A DNA stretch of 64,000 bases from Rhodococcus oxybenzonivorans (GTDB lineage Bacteria > Actinomycetota > Actinomycetes > Mycobacteriales > Mycobacteriaceae). Where the stretch lies: positions 4,960,001 to 5,024,000 of the forward strand of contig NZ_CP021354.1 of NCBI RefSeq assembly GCF_003130705.1, given 5' to 3'. The notes beneath the pieces were generated by a model that worked only from the letters and a program-made list of their open reading frames with translations, was not told the DNA's origin and searched no databases. The translations under genes were made by a program, and so were the position numbers. Shown one piece after another: positions 17,133-26,632 of the stretch (the stretch's first letter is position 1; each line of letters begins with the position of its first letter).

Positions 17133-17597
17133 ATGCGCGTAATCGCCCTCGCAGTGCTGGCCTGCCTCGCCGTCGCCGGATGCGGGTCCACCTCGAGCAC
17201 CGACGAACCGACGATTCCCCCCGAGATCGCATCCGCCGTCGACCCGAGCCCGACCCATCCGTCGTCCGGGATGCCCGTGCCCAGCGAGGTACCCGGCGAG
17301 GAATTCGGTACGGTGTTCACCGCCCGGCCCGACATCGTCCGCGCCCATCCGACCCCGTTCGAGTCGTGGTCCCGCGCCGACGGCAACAAGGTCGCGATCC
17401 ATTTCGTCACCGGAACGCCAGAGTGTTACGGCGCCGATGCGACCGTCACCGAGACGGACACCACCGTCACCATCTCCCTACGCACCGGAAGCCTGCCGGA
17501 GTCGGCCGACAAGATGTGCATCCTGGTCGCAGTGTTCGGCACGCTCGAGGTGCCTTTGCAGGCGCCGCTCGGCGATCGTCGGGTGATCAACGGGTGA
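17133..17597 (+). CDS. Putative lipoprotein of unknown function
   Basis: This 154-residue protein starts at ATG 17133. The lipobox LAVAGC places the lipidated Cys at residue 17. A Ser/Thr/Pro-rich linker is followed by a globular part (GNKVAIHFVTGTPECYGADA, TVTISLRTGSLPESADKMC) with two more cysteines that could form a disulfide. The TVTISLRTG and VFGTLEVPL segments look like a small beta-sandwich. I do not recognise the family. It is followed after four bases by the MFS gene. Confidence 0.75.
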   Translation: MRVIALAVLACLAVAGCGSTSSTDEPTIPPEIASAVDPSPTHPSSGMPVPSEVPGEEFGTVFTARPDIVRAHPTPFESWSRADGNKVAIHFVTGTPECYGADATVTETDTTVTISLRTGSLPESADKMCILVAVFGTLEVPLQAPLGDRRVING

Positions 17598-17601
17598 GCC
17601 G

Positions 17602-18762
17602 TTGAAGCACTGGTTCCTCAACGTCTGCATCGCCACCGCACTACTCCAGGCCGTCTATCACGCCGTCCGCGTTCTCGTCTCGTACCGTGTCCTCGCACTC
17701 GGCGGTGACGCGGTCACTATCGGAATCGTGACGGCCCTGTTCTCGCTGGCACCCCTGCTCGTCGCGGTCCGCATCGGGCGGGCGGTCGACCAGCGGCACG
17801 CGGCCGCAGTCCTGCGTACCGGCGTGGCGCTCACGACACTCGGTGTCGTGGTGATCGCGCTCAGCAACGACCTGATCGTGCTCGGCGTGGGCAACGTGGT
17901 CCTCGGGTTCGGCCAGATCCTCGTCACCGTGGCCGGGCAGGGATTCATCACCTTGCTGTCGAAACCGGGCGAGCTGGACAAGGGGTTCGCGGGCCTGACC
18001 CTCGGCGTGTCGGTCGGTCAGGCCGTCGGCGTGCCGGTCGTGGGGCTGATCGCGGCCCGCAGCTCGGACGGCGGTCCGGTGCAGACCACTCTCGCGCTGG
18101 CGGTCATGGCCGCGGTGTCGCTGGCGTCGATTCCGTTCGCGTGGCCGATCCGCGAGCGTCCGCAGTCCAGGAAGCCGGCCGCGAAAGACCAGCAGCAATC
18201 CGTCGCGAGCATGATCTCGACGTCCGGTATGCGACCCGCGGTGTTCAGCAGCCTCATCGTCCTCGCCTCCGTCGACGTCGTCGTGGCCTATCTGCCCGTG
18301 CTGGGCCACGAATTCGGTTTCAGCGTTCTCCTGGTGTCGTTGCTGCTCACCGCGCGCACCGCGGCATCGATCGTGTCCCGGGCGTTTCTGCCGTGGCTGC
18401 TCACCCGGGCACCGCGACAGCGACTGCTCGTCTCCGCGACATTGTGTTCGGCGCTGCCCACCGCGCTCCTGCCGTTCGTCCGCGATCCGTGGTGGATGGC
18501 CTTGCTCCTGGTGGTGGCCGGCTTCTTCTGGGGCATCGGGCAACCGCTGACGATGACCTGGGTGACCGGCCTCGTCACCGGCCCCAACCGGGCGGCCGCG
18601 TTGTCTCTGCGCCTGACCGGTAACCGCCTGGGCCAGGTGCTGATCCCCTTGGCCGCAGGCGCTATGGCCGGTGTCGCGGGCACGGCGTCGATCTTCGTGA
18701 TCACCGGAGGTCTTCTGGGCACGGCGGCGGTGTCCACCTGGCGAGCCGTGCGTACTTCATAA
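17602..18762 (+). CDS. MFS transporter
   Basis: This 386-residue, 12-helix permease starts at TTG 17602 (the only in-frame start near the lipoprotein stop). The VRIGRAVDQRHAA loop between helices 2 and 3 is the MFS A-motif equivalent. The central loop (RERPQSRKPAAKDQQQ) separates the halves. The best guess is drug or metabolite export; no substrate can be named. Its last codons and TAA stop lie in the left arm of the dispersed palindrome at 18746-18789. Confidence 0.85.
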   Translation: MKHWFLNVCIATALLQAVYHAVRVLVSYRVLALGGDAVTIGIVTALFSLAPLLVAVRIGRAVDQRHAAAVLRTGVALTTLGVVVIALSNDLIVLGVGNVVLGFGQILVTVAGQGFITLLSKPGELDKGFAGLTLGVSVGQAVGVPVVGLIAARSSDGGPVQTTLALAVMAAVSLASIPFAWPIRERPQSRKPAAKDQQQSVASMISTSGMRPAVFSSLIVLASVDVVVAYLPVLGHEFGFSVLLVSLLLTARTAASIVSRAFLPWLLTRAPRQRLLVSATLCSALPTALLPFVRDPWWMALLLVVAGFFWGIGQPLTMTWVTGLVTGPNRAAALSLRLTGNRLGQVLIPLAAGAMAGVAGTASIFVITGGLLGTAAVSTWRAVRTS

Positions 18763-18789
18763 CCACCCGCGGTTAACAAGTACTCACGG
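18746..18789. repeat. GTGAGTACTT palindrome, copy 2
   Basis: Two 19-base arms surround a 6-base loop, with three mismatches, all in the left arm, which is also coding (end of the MFS gene). The right arm GGTTAACAAGTACTCACGG is identical to the right arm of the copy at 38093-38138. Confidence 0.8.
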
Positions 18790-18911
18790 GTGCCTAAATG
18801 TCGCACCGGCCGGTGTTCGACGCTCCACTTCGTCGGCTGTGGCGTGCGTCTCTCCTCGGCAGACTTGTCCCCAGTCACGCGTTTGCCAGATCAGGGGTCA
18901 GGAGCCACACG

Positions 18912-21900
18912 ATGAGCTTTACCGGTGTCATTCCGAGCACGACCGACACTCCTCGTCCACATCAGGACGAGCGCGCCGAATCGAGCGCGGTACAGGCATC
19001 GGGCGACATCACTCCGCAGCTACGTTTCCTCGACCCCGCCGACACCGGGTCCGGGCGGGCGGCCGTGATGGTCTGGCCGCAGGCTCCCCTGCTCGCGGAA
19101 CTCGTCGCGCTCTTCGCCGACCTCGGTTTGCGGGTTGCCTCCCATGAGCAGCTTCCCGCCGCCGAATCCAGCGAGACGGTAGTGCACCGCTTCGATTTCA
19201 GCACCGACGGCTCCACCTGGGACAGCACGACTCCCGGCCTCGTCTCCGCCGCGTTCGGGGCCGCGGCCGCGGGACATTTGGAGGTGGACGGATTTACCCG
19301 TCTCATTCCGGCCGCCAACGTGTCGTGGTCCGACGCCGTCCTGATTCGTGCGGCCTGCCGTTATCTCCGCCAGGTGGGACTCGGACTGTCGGAGCCGAAC
19401 ATCGTGGCAATCCTGTTGCACAACAGTAGTTTTGTGCGCGGGTTCGGCGCACTGTTCGCGGCTCGCTTCGATCCTGCGCGGACCGATCGGGGCACGGCCG
19501 TCGCGGATGCGGAGAAGATCCTCCTCACCGCCATCGAGAAGACAACGACGTTGGACGAGGACCGCTTGCTGCGCGGCATGTTGTCGTTCATCTCGGCCGT
19601 ACTGCGCACCAACTGGTTTCAGCACGACCGCACGGCGGGAGCCGGCACCGCGGCGGCGTTCAAGATCGATCCTGCGCTGCTGTCGCTGTCCGCTCCCGTC
19701 ACCCCGTACCGGGAGATCTTCGTGCACTCTCGGATAGTGGAGGGCAGTCACGTGCGCAGCGGCACGGTGTCCCGCGGCGGTCTGCGCTGGTCGGACCGCA
19801 AGGACGACTTCCGCACCGAGGTACTGGGACTGATGAAGACGCAGCACGTGAAGAACTCGCCGATCGTTCCGATGGGTGCGAAGGGCGCGTTCGTCGTGCG
19901 CACCGATCCGGCTCCCGATGCTGTGCGGCAGGCGTACACGACCTTCATCGAGGGACTGCTCGACGTCACCGACAACATCGTCGACGGCGAGGTGGTGCAC
20001 CCCCGCGACACCGTGATCTACGACGGCGACGATCCGTATCTGGTGGTGGCCGCCGACAAGGGCACGGCGCGGTTCTCCGACCTCGCCAACAGTATTGCGG
20101 TGCGCCGCGGTTTCTGGCTCGGCGACGCCTTCGCCTCCGGAGGTTCGGCGGGTTACGACCACAAGGCGATGGGTATCACCGCACGCGGTGGATGGGTTTC
20201 GGTACGGAGACATTTCGCCGAGATGGGCAAGAACGTCGACACCGACGCGTTCACCGTGGTGGGAATCGGCGACATGTCCGGGGACGTCTTCGGCAACGGC
20301 ATGCTGCTCAGTCGCGCGATCCGCCTCGTCGGCGCCTTCGACCACCGGCACATCTTCCTCGACCCCGACCCGGATTCCGAAGCGTCCTACCGCGAGCGCG
20401 AACGACTGGCCGCACTGCCGGGAAGCAGCTGGGACGACTACGACCGCGACGTGGTGTCCGCCGGTGGCGGGGTGTGGCCCCGGACCACCAAGACGATTCC
20501 GCTGTCTCCTCGGGTGCGCGAACGGCTCGGCGTCGAGGAAGCCGAACTGCCCCCGCACGAGGTGGTGAAGGCCCTGCTCACGGCCGAGGTCGATCTGTTG
20601 TGGAACGGCGGAATCGGAACCTACGTCAAGGCGTCCGCGGAAAGCCATGCCGATGCTGCCGACCCGGCCAACGACTCCGTCCGCGTCGACGCCGACATGC
20701 TGCGCGCCGCAGTGGTCGGCGAGGGCGGGAACCTCGGGTTCACCCAGCGGGCCCGCATCGAGTATGCGCTGAGGGGCGGCCGGATCAACGCGGACTTCAT
20801 CGACAACGCCACCGGTGTCGCCACCTCCGATCGCGAAGTGAACCTGAAGATCGCGGTGGACGCGGCGGTAGCGGCCGGAGAACTGCCTGCCGCGGAGCGG
20901 AACTCACTCCTCGCTCGCGTCCAGGACGAGATTGCCGAGTCGGTGCTGGCCGACGCGTCGGCCCAGACCCTCGCGATCAGCCTCGCCGAGGTGCACGCCC
21001 CCTTCCTCCTCGGACGTCATGAACGGCTGATCGAAAACCTCGAACGGGACGCAGGACTCAGTCGATCCGCCGAGGTCCTCCCGACCGCAACGGAACTGAC
21101 TGCACGACACCGCGCCGGGCAGGGACTGGTCCGTCCCGAGATCGCCGTCCTGTTGGCACAGTCCAAGAATCTCGTCGTCACGGAACTACTCGCCTCCCCG
21201 GTCCTCGATGACGCGGTGTTCGACGGCGTCCTGGCGGACTACTTTCCCGCACCCATCCGGGAGCGGGTACCGCAGCAGATCAGCGGACACCGACTGGCCC
21301 GCGAGATCGTCGCCGTGCTCGTCGCAGGCGACATGATCGACCGGGTGGGACCCGGACTGATCCATCGCCTGGAGGAGCGCCTCGGTGTCGGCACCCCCGA
21401 CATCACGAGCGCCTACGCGGTGGTGCGGCAGGTGTTCGACATCGATCGCCTGTGGGACCAGGTACTCGCCTTGCCGGGTGCCTCCCACCGCACGAGGTTG
21501 AATCTGCATTTCGGCATCCAGGACCTGATCGAGCGCACCACGTCGTGGCTCCTGCGGCACCGCACCGCGGACACCGACGCTCGCGCGTCGATCGAGCGAT
21601 TCACCGACCCCGTCCGCGAACTGGCTACCGCCCTGCCCCGGCTGACCGGTTCACTCGCGCAGGACTTGAGCACGCTGCGCATCCTCGCGCAGGCGTTCGC
21701 ACTCGAGGACACCGCACGCACGCTCGGCTTGCCGATCACCCAGGTTGCGGAAACCTATCGAGAATTCGGCAGGGTCATCGGCCTCGACTGGCTGTCGGAA
21801 CGGTTCTCCGTCGGCGAGACCGGGACCGCCTACTGGGAGACGATGGCGGCGGCCGTCCTCGTCGACAACCTGCAGGAGCACTGGCACGCGCTGATCGGCT

Positions 21901-22091
21901 CGGTTCTGCGGGACGCCTCCCCCGACACCTCCGCGGCGGTCGCCGTCGCCGCCTGGCTCGACCGGCACCCGACGGCCGCGGAACGGCTGTCACACATGCT
22001 CGGCGAGCTCCGCAGTCGCGATCGGGTGGACAATTCGAATATCTGCGTGATCGATGCCGAGCTCACTCTCGCACTGACCCGCTGCCGATGA
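18912..22091 (+). CDS. NAD-specific glutamate dehydrogenase, short (about 1,060-residue) form
   Basis: This 1,059-residue protein starts at ATG 18912 (AGGAG eight bases before). It matches the large NAD-GDH family: TPYREIFVHSRIVEGSHVRS, RGGLRWSDRKDDFRTEVLG, VPMGAKGAF and the NAD-binding region VGIGDMSGDVFGNGMLLS. The 180-kDa class has about 1,600 residues, and here the long N-terminal regulatory region is missing. It deaminates glutamate to 2-oxoglutarate and ammonium. Position just before putrescine oxidase fits disposal of the amino groups collected as glutamate by GABA transaminase. The frame extends upstream to 18798, but without a ribosome site. Confidence 0.88.
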   Translation: MSFTGVIPSTTDTPRPHQDERAESSAVQASGDITPQLRFLDPADTGSGRAAVMVWPQAPLLAELVALFADLGLRVASHEQLPAAESSETVVHRFDFSTDGSTWDSTTPGLVSAAFGAAAAGHLEVDGFTRLIPAANVSWSDAVLIRAACRYLRQVGLGLSEPNIVAILLHNSSFVRGFGALFAARFDPARTDRGTAVADAEKILLTAIEKTTTLDEDRLLRGMLSFISAVLRTNWFQHDRTAGAGTAAAFKIDPALLSLSAPVTPYREIFVHSRIVEGSHVRSGTVSRGGLRWSDRKDDFRTEVLGLMKTQHVKNSPIVPMGAKGAFVVRTDPAPDAVRQAYTTFIEGLLDVTDNIVDGEVVHPRDTVIYDGDDPYLVVAADKGTARFSDLANSIAVRRGFWLGDAFASGGSAGYDHKAMGITARGGWVSVRRHFAEMGKNVDTDAFTVVGIGDMSGDVFGNGMLLSRAIRLVGAFDHRHIFLDPDPDSEASYRERERLAALPGSSWDDYDRDVVSAGGGVWPRTTKTIPLSPRVRERLGVEEAELPPHEVVKALLTAEVDLLWNGGIGTYVKASAESHADAADPANDSVRVDADMLRAAVVGEGGNLGFTQRARIEYALRGGRINADFIDNATGVATSDREVNLKIAVDAAVAAGELPAAERNSLLARVQDEIAESVLADASAQTLAISLAEVHAPFLLGRHERLIENLERDAGLSRSAEVLPTATELTARHRAGQGLVRPEIAVLLAQSKNLVVTELLASPVLDDAVFDGVLADYFPAPIRERVPQQISGHRLAREIVAVLVAGDMIDRVGPGLIHRLEERLGVGTPDITSAYAVVRQVFDIDRLWDQVLALPGASHRTRLNLHFGIQDLIERTTSWLLRHRTADTDARASIERFTDPVRELATALPRLTGSLAQDLSTLRILAQAFALEDTARTLGLPITQVAETYREFGRVIGLDWLSERFSVGETGTAYWETMAAAVLVDNLQEHWHALIGSVLRDASPDTSAAVAVAAWLDRHPTAAERLSHMLGELRSRDRVDNSNICVIDAELTLALTRCR

Positions 22092-22141
22092 CCCCTATCG
22101 CCGTAACCCCATACCTCACCACCGATCGAAGGAGTTCGAAA

Positions 22142-23503
22142 GTGCCCACTCTCCAGCGAGATGTCGCCATTGTCGGTGCCGGCCCGTCCGGGCTGGCCGC
22201 CGCGACCGCACTGCGCAAGGCAGGCCTGTCCGTCGCAGTCCTCGAGGCGCGCGACCGCGTCGGAGGACGCACCTGGACCGACACGATCGGCGGGGCCACA
22301 CTCGAAATCGGCGGCCAATGGGTCTCACCCGATCAGACGGCGCTGATCTCCTTGCTGGACGAACTCGGCCTCGAGACGTTCGACCGCTACCGCGAGGGCG
22401 AATCCGTCTACATCTCGGCCGCCGGGAAGCGCACCCGCTACACCGGTGAATCGTTTCCCGTCGACGAGACGACGCGGAAGGAGATGGACCGCCTGATCTC
22501 CATTCTCGACGACCTCGCCGCGCAGGTCGGCGCAGAGGAGCCCTGGGCGCATCCCCGTGCCCGCGAGCTCGACACCATCTCGTTCAAGCACTGGTTGATC
22601 GAGCAGTCCGACGACGCCGAGGCCCGCGACAACATCGGCCTGTTCATCGCCGGCGGCATGCTCACCAAGCCCGCGCACGCATTCTCCGCGCTGCAAGCCG
22701 TCCTGATGGCCGCGTCCGCCGGATCGTTCTCGCACCTCGTGGACGAGGACTTCATCCTCGACAAGCGCGTCATCGGCGGCATGCAGCAGGTGTCGATCCG
22801 GCTGGCCGCCGCGCTCGGGGACGACGTGTTCCTGAACGCACCCGTGCGCACCGTGCAGTGGAGCGAGCAGGGTGCCGTCGTTTCGGCCGACGGCGACGTC
22901 CGTGTAGAGGCGTCGCGGGTCGTGCTCGCGGTGCCGCCCAACCTGTACTCCCGGATCTCCTACGATCCGCCGCTGCCGCGCCGCCAGCACCAGATGCATC
23001 AGCATCAGTCACTCGGACTCGTCATCAAGGTGCACGCCGTGTACGAGACGCCGTTCTGGCGCGAAGACGGTCTGTCCGGCACCGGCTTCGGGGCCTCGGA
23101 GATCGTGCAGGAGGTGTACGACAACACCAATTACGAGGACACCCGGGGCACCCTCGTCGCGTTCGTGTCGGACGAGAAAGCCGACGCGATGTTCGAATTG
23201 AGCGAAGAGGAGCGTCGCGCCACCATTCTCGGCTCGCTCGCCCGCTACCTCGGACCGAAGGCGGCCGAGCCGGTGGTGTACTACGAGTCCGACTGGGGCT
23301 CCGAGGAATGGACGCGGGGCGCGTACGCCGCCAGCTTCGACCTCGGTGGCCTGCACCGGTACGGAAAGGACACACGAACCCCGGTCGGGCCGTTCCATTT
23401 CTCCTGCTCGGACATCGCCGCCGAGGGCTACCAGCACGTGGACGGCGCCGTCCGGATGGGTCAGCGCACCGCCGCGGATATCATCGCGCGCCTCGGACAG
23501 TAG
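22142..23503 (+). CDS. puo: Putrescine oxidase (flavin amine oxidase)
   Basis: This 453-residue protein starts at GTG 22142 behind GAAGGAG. The FAD-binding start VAIVGAGPSGLAAATALRKA and ARDRVGGRTWTD are classic amine-oxidase motifs. The C-terminus (SWGSEEWTRGAYAASFDLGG, GYQHVDGAVRMGQRTA) closes the flavin site. The sequence agrees very closely with the Rhodococcus putrescine oxidase I remember. It oxidises putrescine to 4-aminobutanal, releasing ammonia and H2O2. Downstream genes take 4-aminobutanal to succinate. It lies 50 bases after the GDH gene and converges on pucR. Confidence 0.93.
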   Translation: MPTLQRDVAIVGAGPSGLAAATALRKAGLSVAVLEARDRVGGRTWTDTIGGATLEIGGQWVSPDQTALISLLDELGLETFDRYREGESVYISAAGKRTRYTGESFPVDETTRKEMDRLISILDDLAAQVGAEEPWAHPRARELDTISFKHWLIEQSDDAEARDNIGLFIAGGMLTKPAHAFSALQAVLMAASAGSFSHLVDEDFILDKRVIGGMQQVSIRLAAALGDDVFLNAPVRTVQWSEQGAVVSADGDVRVEASRVVLAVPPNLYSRISYDPPLPRRQHQMHQHQSLGLVIKVHAVYETPFWREDGLSGTGFGASEIVQEVYDNTNYEDTRGTLVAFVSDEKADAMFELSEEERRATILGSLARYLGPKAAEPVVYYESDWGSEEWTRGAYAASFDLGGLHRYGKDTRTPVGPFHFSCSDIAAEGYQHVDGAVRMGQRTAADIIARLGQ

Positions 23504-23509
23504 GCCCCG

Positions 23510-23551
23510 GCGATCATCGCCCGGCAATCACGACTGCCGGGCGATGATCGC
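23510..23551. terminator. Hairpin between putrescine oxidase and pucR
   Basis: A 17-bp perfect stem (GCGATCATCGCCCGGCA and complement) with an 8-base loop starts seven bases after the puo stop. Its right arm is also the last codons of pucR (AIIARQ), so the terminator is built partly inside coding sequence. Confidence 0.8.
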
Positions 23552-25054
23552 GAGCAGTAGTTCGGCGCGCACCCGCGCCACGTCCAGCCTGCAGTCGATC
23601 AGGGCTTCGATCCGCGCCATCCGGCTGCGCAGTGTGTGCCGGTGCACGCCCATCGCGGCGGCCGCCGACTCCCAATGCCCGTTCGCCTCGAGAAACGCCC
23701 GTAACGACCCCAGAAGCTCTGTGCCGTTGACGCGGTCGTAGTCGTCGATGGGCGCAATCATTATGTCCGCCAGCGAATTGAGTACTTCACGGGTCGCGCT
23801 GAACGCGAGTAGGGCACTGCCGGTGAGCGCCGCGAATTCCAGTGGTTCGGCCCCGGCTTCGGCCGCCGACGCCGCGAGTTGCGACTGCTCGATCGCCGCC
23901 ACGACACCCGACAGCTCCCGTCGCCCGCTCAACCCGGCTCGGACCGCCTTTCGCGTGCCCGGGGGCAGCGCGCTCAGCATCGACCGTGCGAAGTCCACGT
24001 CGTCGGTTCCACGGAGAAGAACCGTGATCCGGGTGTCGTGGCGACGCGAGAAGAGCTGGCGCCCAACCGCGTCCATCGCCGCGGCGACCGCCGACTCCAC
24101 CCGCTGCGCGAGTTCCAGAGTCTCGGCGACCACCGTCAGACCTCGTACCATCCCGTCGGCATCTGCCGCGCCCCGAATCTGCTCCCACGCAGGCGCCAGG
24201 TCGCGATCGTCGGTGAGCAGCAGACCGAGCGCGTGCGAATTGAGCTGATTCTGCGCGACGCGCAAGCGAGCGGGCTTCTCGAAGTCCAGCGCCAGCAGCG
24301 AATTGGCGTGACCCAGCAGAATCTGATCGACGTGGCTGAGCGCCGTCGGACTGATCACCGCCAAATGCCCGTGCGGGGTGCTTCCGACACTGATCTGCTG
24401 GACGGTGATGGAGGCCCCCGACCGCGCCAGCGACACGCTGCTCGACGCTCCACCCGTTCCTGCCGCCAGCACATCGCGCACTTCGTCGAGGACCTCGTCG
24501 TCCGGTCGCGCGGGATGGTGTTCGAGTACCCTGCCGGACAGATCGAGAAGTAGCACCGTGGCCGAGGTGGCCATCGCGAGTTCACGGACGGTGGAGCCGG
24601 TTCCGCCCGATATGACGGCCCGCGTCATTCGTGGCTGTGCCCGGGACGCCCGCAGGACCGACTCGTATTCTTGTTCGGCCAGACGGTTCATCACGCGTTT
24701 GACGACGGCGGCGAACGGGGTCGGCAACGGCACTTCCAGCAGCGGAAGACCGAGGTCGTCGGCCACGGCGACGAGGTCCTCCGGCACTTCCGGGTGCGAC
24801 AGCCCCGTGCCGAATCCGACGGCGGCCACTCCCACGCCGTCGAGTCCGCGTAGATACCGGGCCCGGTCGGCCGCTGTCAGGGGCAGTCGCAGCCCGGTGG
24901 TGAGCAGCAGTTCCCCACCGGAGAGCCACCGGAACGGATCGGACAATTCGGTGGTGATGGCGAAGGTGATTTCGTTACCGAGGCCTGCGGCTCCGCCCCG
25001 GAGTTCGAGAGCCAGATCCGGCTGGGACAACATCCAGCGGACGGGAACGGTCAT
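23528..25054 (-). CDS. PucR-family transcriptional regulator
   Basis: This 508-residue protein has the PucR N-terminal domain at about 10-125 (ELSDPFRWLSGGELLLTTGL). The C-terminal helix-turn-helix is FLEANGHWESAAAAMGVHRH followed by TLRSRMARIEALIDCRLDVA. PucR-type regulators sense amines, purines or related nitrogen compounds. Sitting between puo and the MFS/amidohydrolase genes, it probably controls polyamine or GABA use. It is divergent from the MFS gene across a 301-base gap. Confidence 0.88.
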   Translation of the reverse strand: MTVPVRWMLSQPDLALELRGGAAGLGNEITFAITTELSDPFRWLSGGELLLTTGLRLPLTAADRARYLRGLDGVGVAAVGFGTGLSHPEVPEDLVAVADDLGLPLLEVPLPTPFAAVVKRVMNRLAEQEYESVLRASRAQPRMTRAVISGGTGSTVRELAMATSATVLLLDLSGRVLEHHPARPDDEVLDEVRDVLAAGTGGASSSVSLARSGASITVQQISVGSTPHGHLAVISPTALSHVDQILLGHANSLLALDFEKPARLRVAQNQLNSHALGLLLTDDRDLAPAWEQIRGAADADGMVRGLTVVAETLELAQRVESAVAAAMDAVGRQLFSRRHDTRITVLLRGTDDVDFARSMLSALPPGTRKAVRAGLSGRRELSGVVAAIEQSQLAASAAEAGAEPLEFAALTGSALLAFSATREVLNSLADIMIAPIDDYDRVNGTELLGSLRAFLEANGHWESAAAAMGVHRHTLRSRMARIEALIDCRLDVARVRAELLLAIIARQS

Positions 25055-25208
25055 GTCGGGCTCCTGCGCGTTGCGGTCTGGTGTGTGCCACCTTGACCCG
25101 TCATCCCGGGAACATGGCTGGACAGATAGGCCATCGGAACCCGAGCATCGACTCCATTCTGTCAGAGGATTCGGTACCGGTGACCTCTACGGACACCGAA
25201 ATACCATA

Positions 25209-25229
25209 TTAACGAATTTCGTTCGTTTG
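25209..25229. promoter_or_regulatory. TTAACGAAT palindrome, site 1
   Basis: TTAACGAAT-TTC-GTTCGTTTG is an imperfect inverted repeat. It shares the left arm and 3-base spacer with sites at 25263 and 36022. Confidence 0.6.
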
Positions 25230-25261
25230 AGGTCTTGCGCCTGGACCCGAGGCTCCGCATA

Positions 25262-25284
25262 CTTAACGAATACGATTCGCTAAG
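25262..25284. promoter_or_regulatory. TTAACGAAT palindrome, site 2
   Basis: CTTAACGAAT-ACG-ATTCGCTAAG has arms that match at nine of ten positions. It lies 72 bases before the preferred start of the MFS gene. It is likely the operator of the TetR protein encoded at 35268-35912. Confidence 0.65.
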
Positions 25285-25355
25285 TGATCCGCATCTCACC
25301 GGGAGAACGTCCCGCGAGCGGTCCGGCACACTACTCGAGACACGGAGTTCTCCTC

Positions 25356-26606
25356 GTGCAACCACCGGAAACCCCAAAAATTCGCGCCCTCCGCGTCCCC
25401 CTGACTGCCAGGAGCGGGATCGCCACGTTCAGTGTCTTCGTGGTCGGATACATGACCGCCAACCTTGTCCCGCTCATGATCATCGCGATGGTCGACGATC
25501 TCGGCGTCTCCCAGACGGTCGCCGGTGCCGTTCTGACGGGATCGTTGCTGGCATGTGCGCTGGTATGCCTCGCCACCACCCGATGGGCGGCCGGACAGTT
25601 CCGGCGGCGGCTCGGCCGGGCTGGCCTCGTCGTCATGGCAGCCGGGTTCGCGGCGGCAGCCGTCGTTCCGTCCGCACCGATCGCTTGCATCGCGACCGTC
25701 GTCGGAGGCCTCGGGGCCGGCGGTGCCGTCGCTGTCGGCGGCGCGGCGATGGCGGCGTTCACCAACCCGAACCGTGTCTCCGGGCTGAGCGGTCTCGTCA
25801 ATCGCGTCGCCGTTACCGGTGTCCTCGCGCTGATCCCGATTCTCGGCACCCGGATGACCAACGCCTTCGGCATCGTGGCCGTACTCGCACTGGCCACTGC
25901 ACTCACCATGACTTGGTTGCCGACGGCCCCCGACCTCGGGGCAGACACGACGAGAACCCGCGCCGAACTGCCCGAAGGGGTCACCCGGAGACGCGTCACG
26001 GTCGCCGGAGCGTCGCTGCTCGTGCTGTTCGCCGTCTGGGCGATCGGTGAGGACTCGTTGTGGGCGGTGTCCGGCATCATGGGATTCGAGCACGCGGGGC
26101 TGACCGAACAGCAGATGGGCTTGGCCCTGTCCGCATCGACTGCAGGTGGTATCGGTATCGCACTGATCCTCACCGCTCTGGGCTCCCGTCTCGGGCGCAC
26201 GGTTCCCGTGGCCGTTCTGCTGGCACTAGGCGCCGCCCTCAAACTGGGCGCGTGCCTGACCACCGAGCCCACCACCTACCTGGTGCTCATCATTACGTGG
26301 AACACGGTCTACGCGGCGGCCTTCATCTACGTGGTGGCCATCGCGGCCGCACTGGATTCGTCCGGCCGCTGGTCCGCCCCACTACTCGGGACCTACCTGG
26401 TCGGCTCCGCGTTCGCCCCGCTCTTCGGCACTCTCGTCACCGAGGCCGTCGGTTATCCGTCGTTCGGTGTCATCGTGGCCGGGATCAGTCTCGTTCTGCT
26501 GCTGCCCATTACGGCGATCGCGTCTCTCTCTGCACGTACCGAAGCCACATCCCTCGCCGTAGGCCAGGATCCCACCGTGCGTTACACCACGTCGGTGATC
26601 GTCTGA
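25356..26606 (+). CDS. MFS transporter of the polyamine/GABA cluster
   Basis: This protein is 416 residues if it starts at GTG 25356 (GGAG upstream). An earlier GTG at 25284 overlaps the operator-like palindrome and was set aside. About twelve membrane segments begin SGIATFSVFVVGYMTANLVP. GYMTAN and LGVSQTVAGAVLTGS resemble the sugar/drug MFS group. Its stop overlaps an ATG of the amidohydrolase frame. By context it may import or export an amide or amine handled by the amidohydrolase; the substrate is unknown. Confidence 0.82.
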   Translation: MQPPETPKIRALRVPLTARSGIATFSVFVVGYMTANLVPLMIIAMVDDLGVSQTVAGAVLTGSLLACALVCLATTRWAAGQFRRRLGRAGLVVMAAGFAAAAVVPSAPIACIATVVGGLGAGGAVAVGGAAMAAFTNPNRVSGLSGLVNRVAVTGVLALIPILGTRMTNAFGIVAVLALATALTMTWLPTAPDLGADTTRTRAELPEGVTRRRVTVAGASLLVLFAVWAIGEDSLWAVSGIMGFEHAGLTEQQMGLALSASTAGGIGIALILTALGSRLGRTVPVAVLLALGAALKLGACLTTEPTTYLVLIITWNTVYAAAFIYVVAIAAALDSSGRWSAPLLGTYLVGSAFAPLFGTLVTEAVGYPSFGVIVAGISLVLLLPITAIASLSARTEATSLAVGQDPTVRYTTSVIV

Positions 26607-26632
26607 TGAATCCGATGGACAGGAAGAACACC

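Larger units (their letters stand above)
25055..25355. other. Divergent promoter region of pucR and the MFS gene
   Basis: These 301 bases hold no gene. They contain two operator-like palindromes (25209-25229 and 25262-25284) of the same kind as the site before the amidase gene at 36022. Confidence 0.7.

Noticed and set aside
18798..18911. N-terminal extension of the glutamate dehydrogenase frame
   Set aside because: It starts next to the dispersed palindrome without a ribosome site, while ATG 18912 has AGGAG at good spacing.
19020..20648. Long minus-strand frame inside the glutamate dehydrogenase gene
   Set aside because: It is a shadow of a clearly conserved gene, with no recognisable domain.
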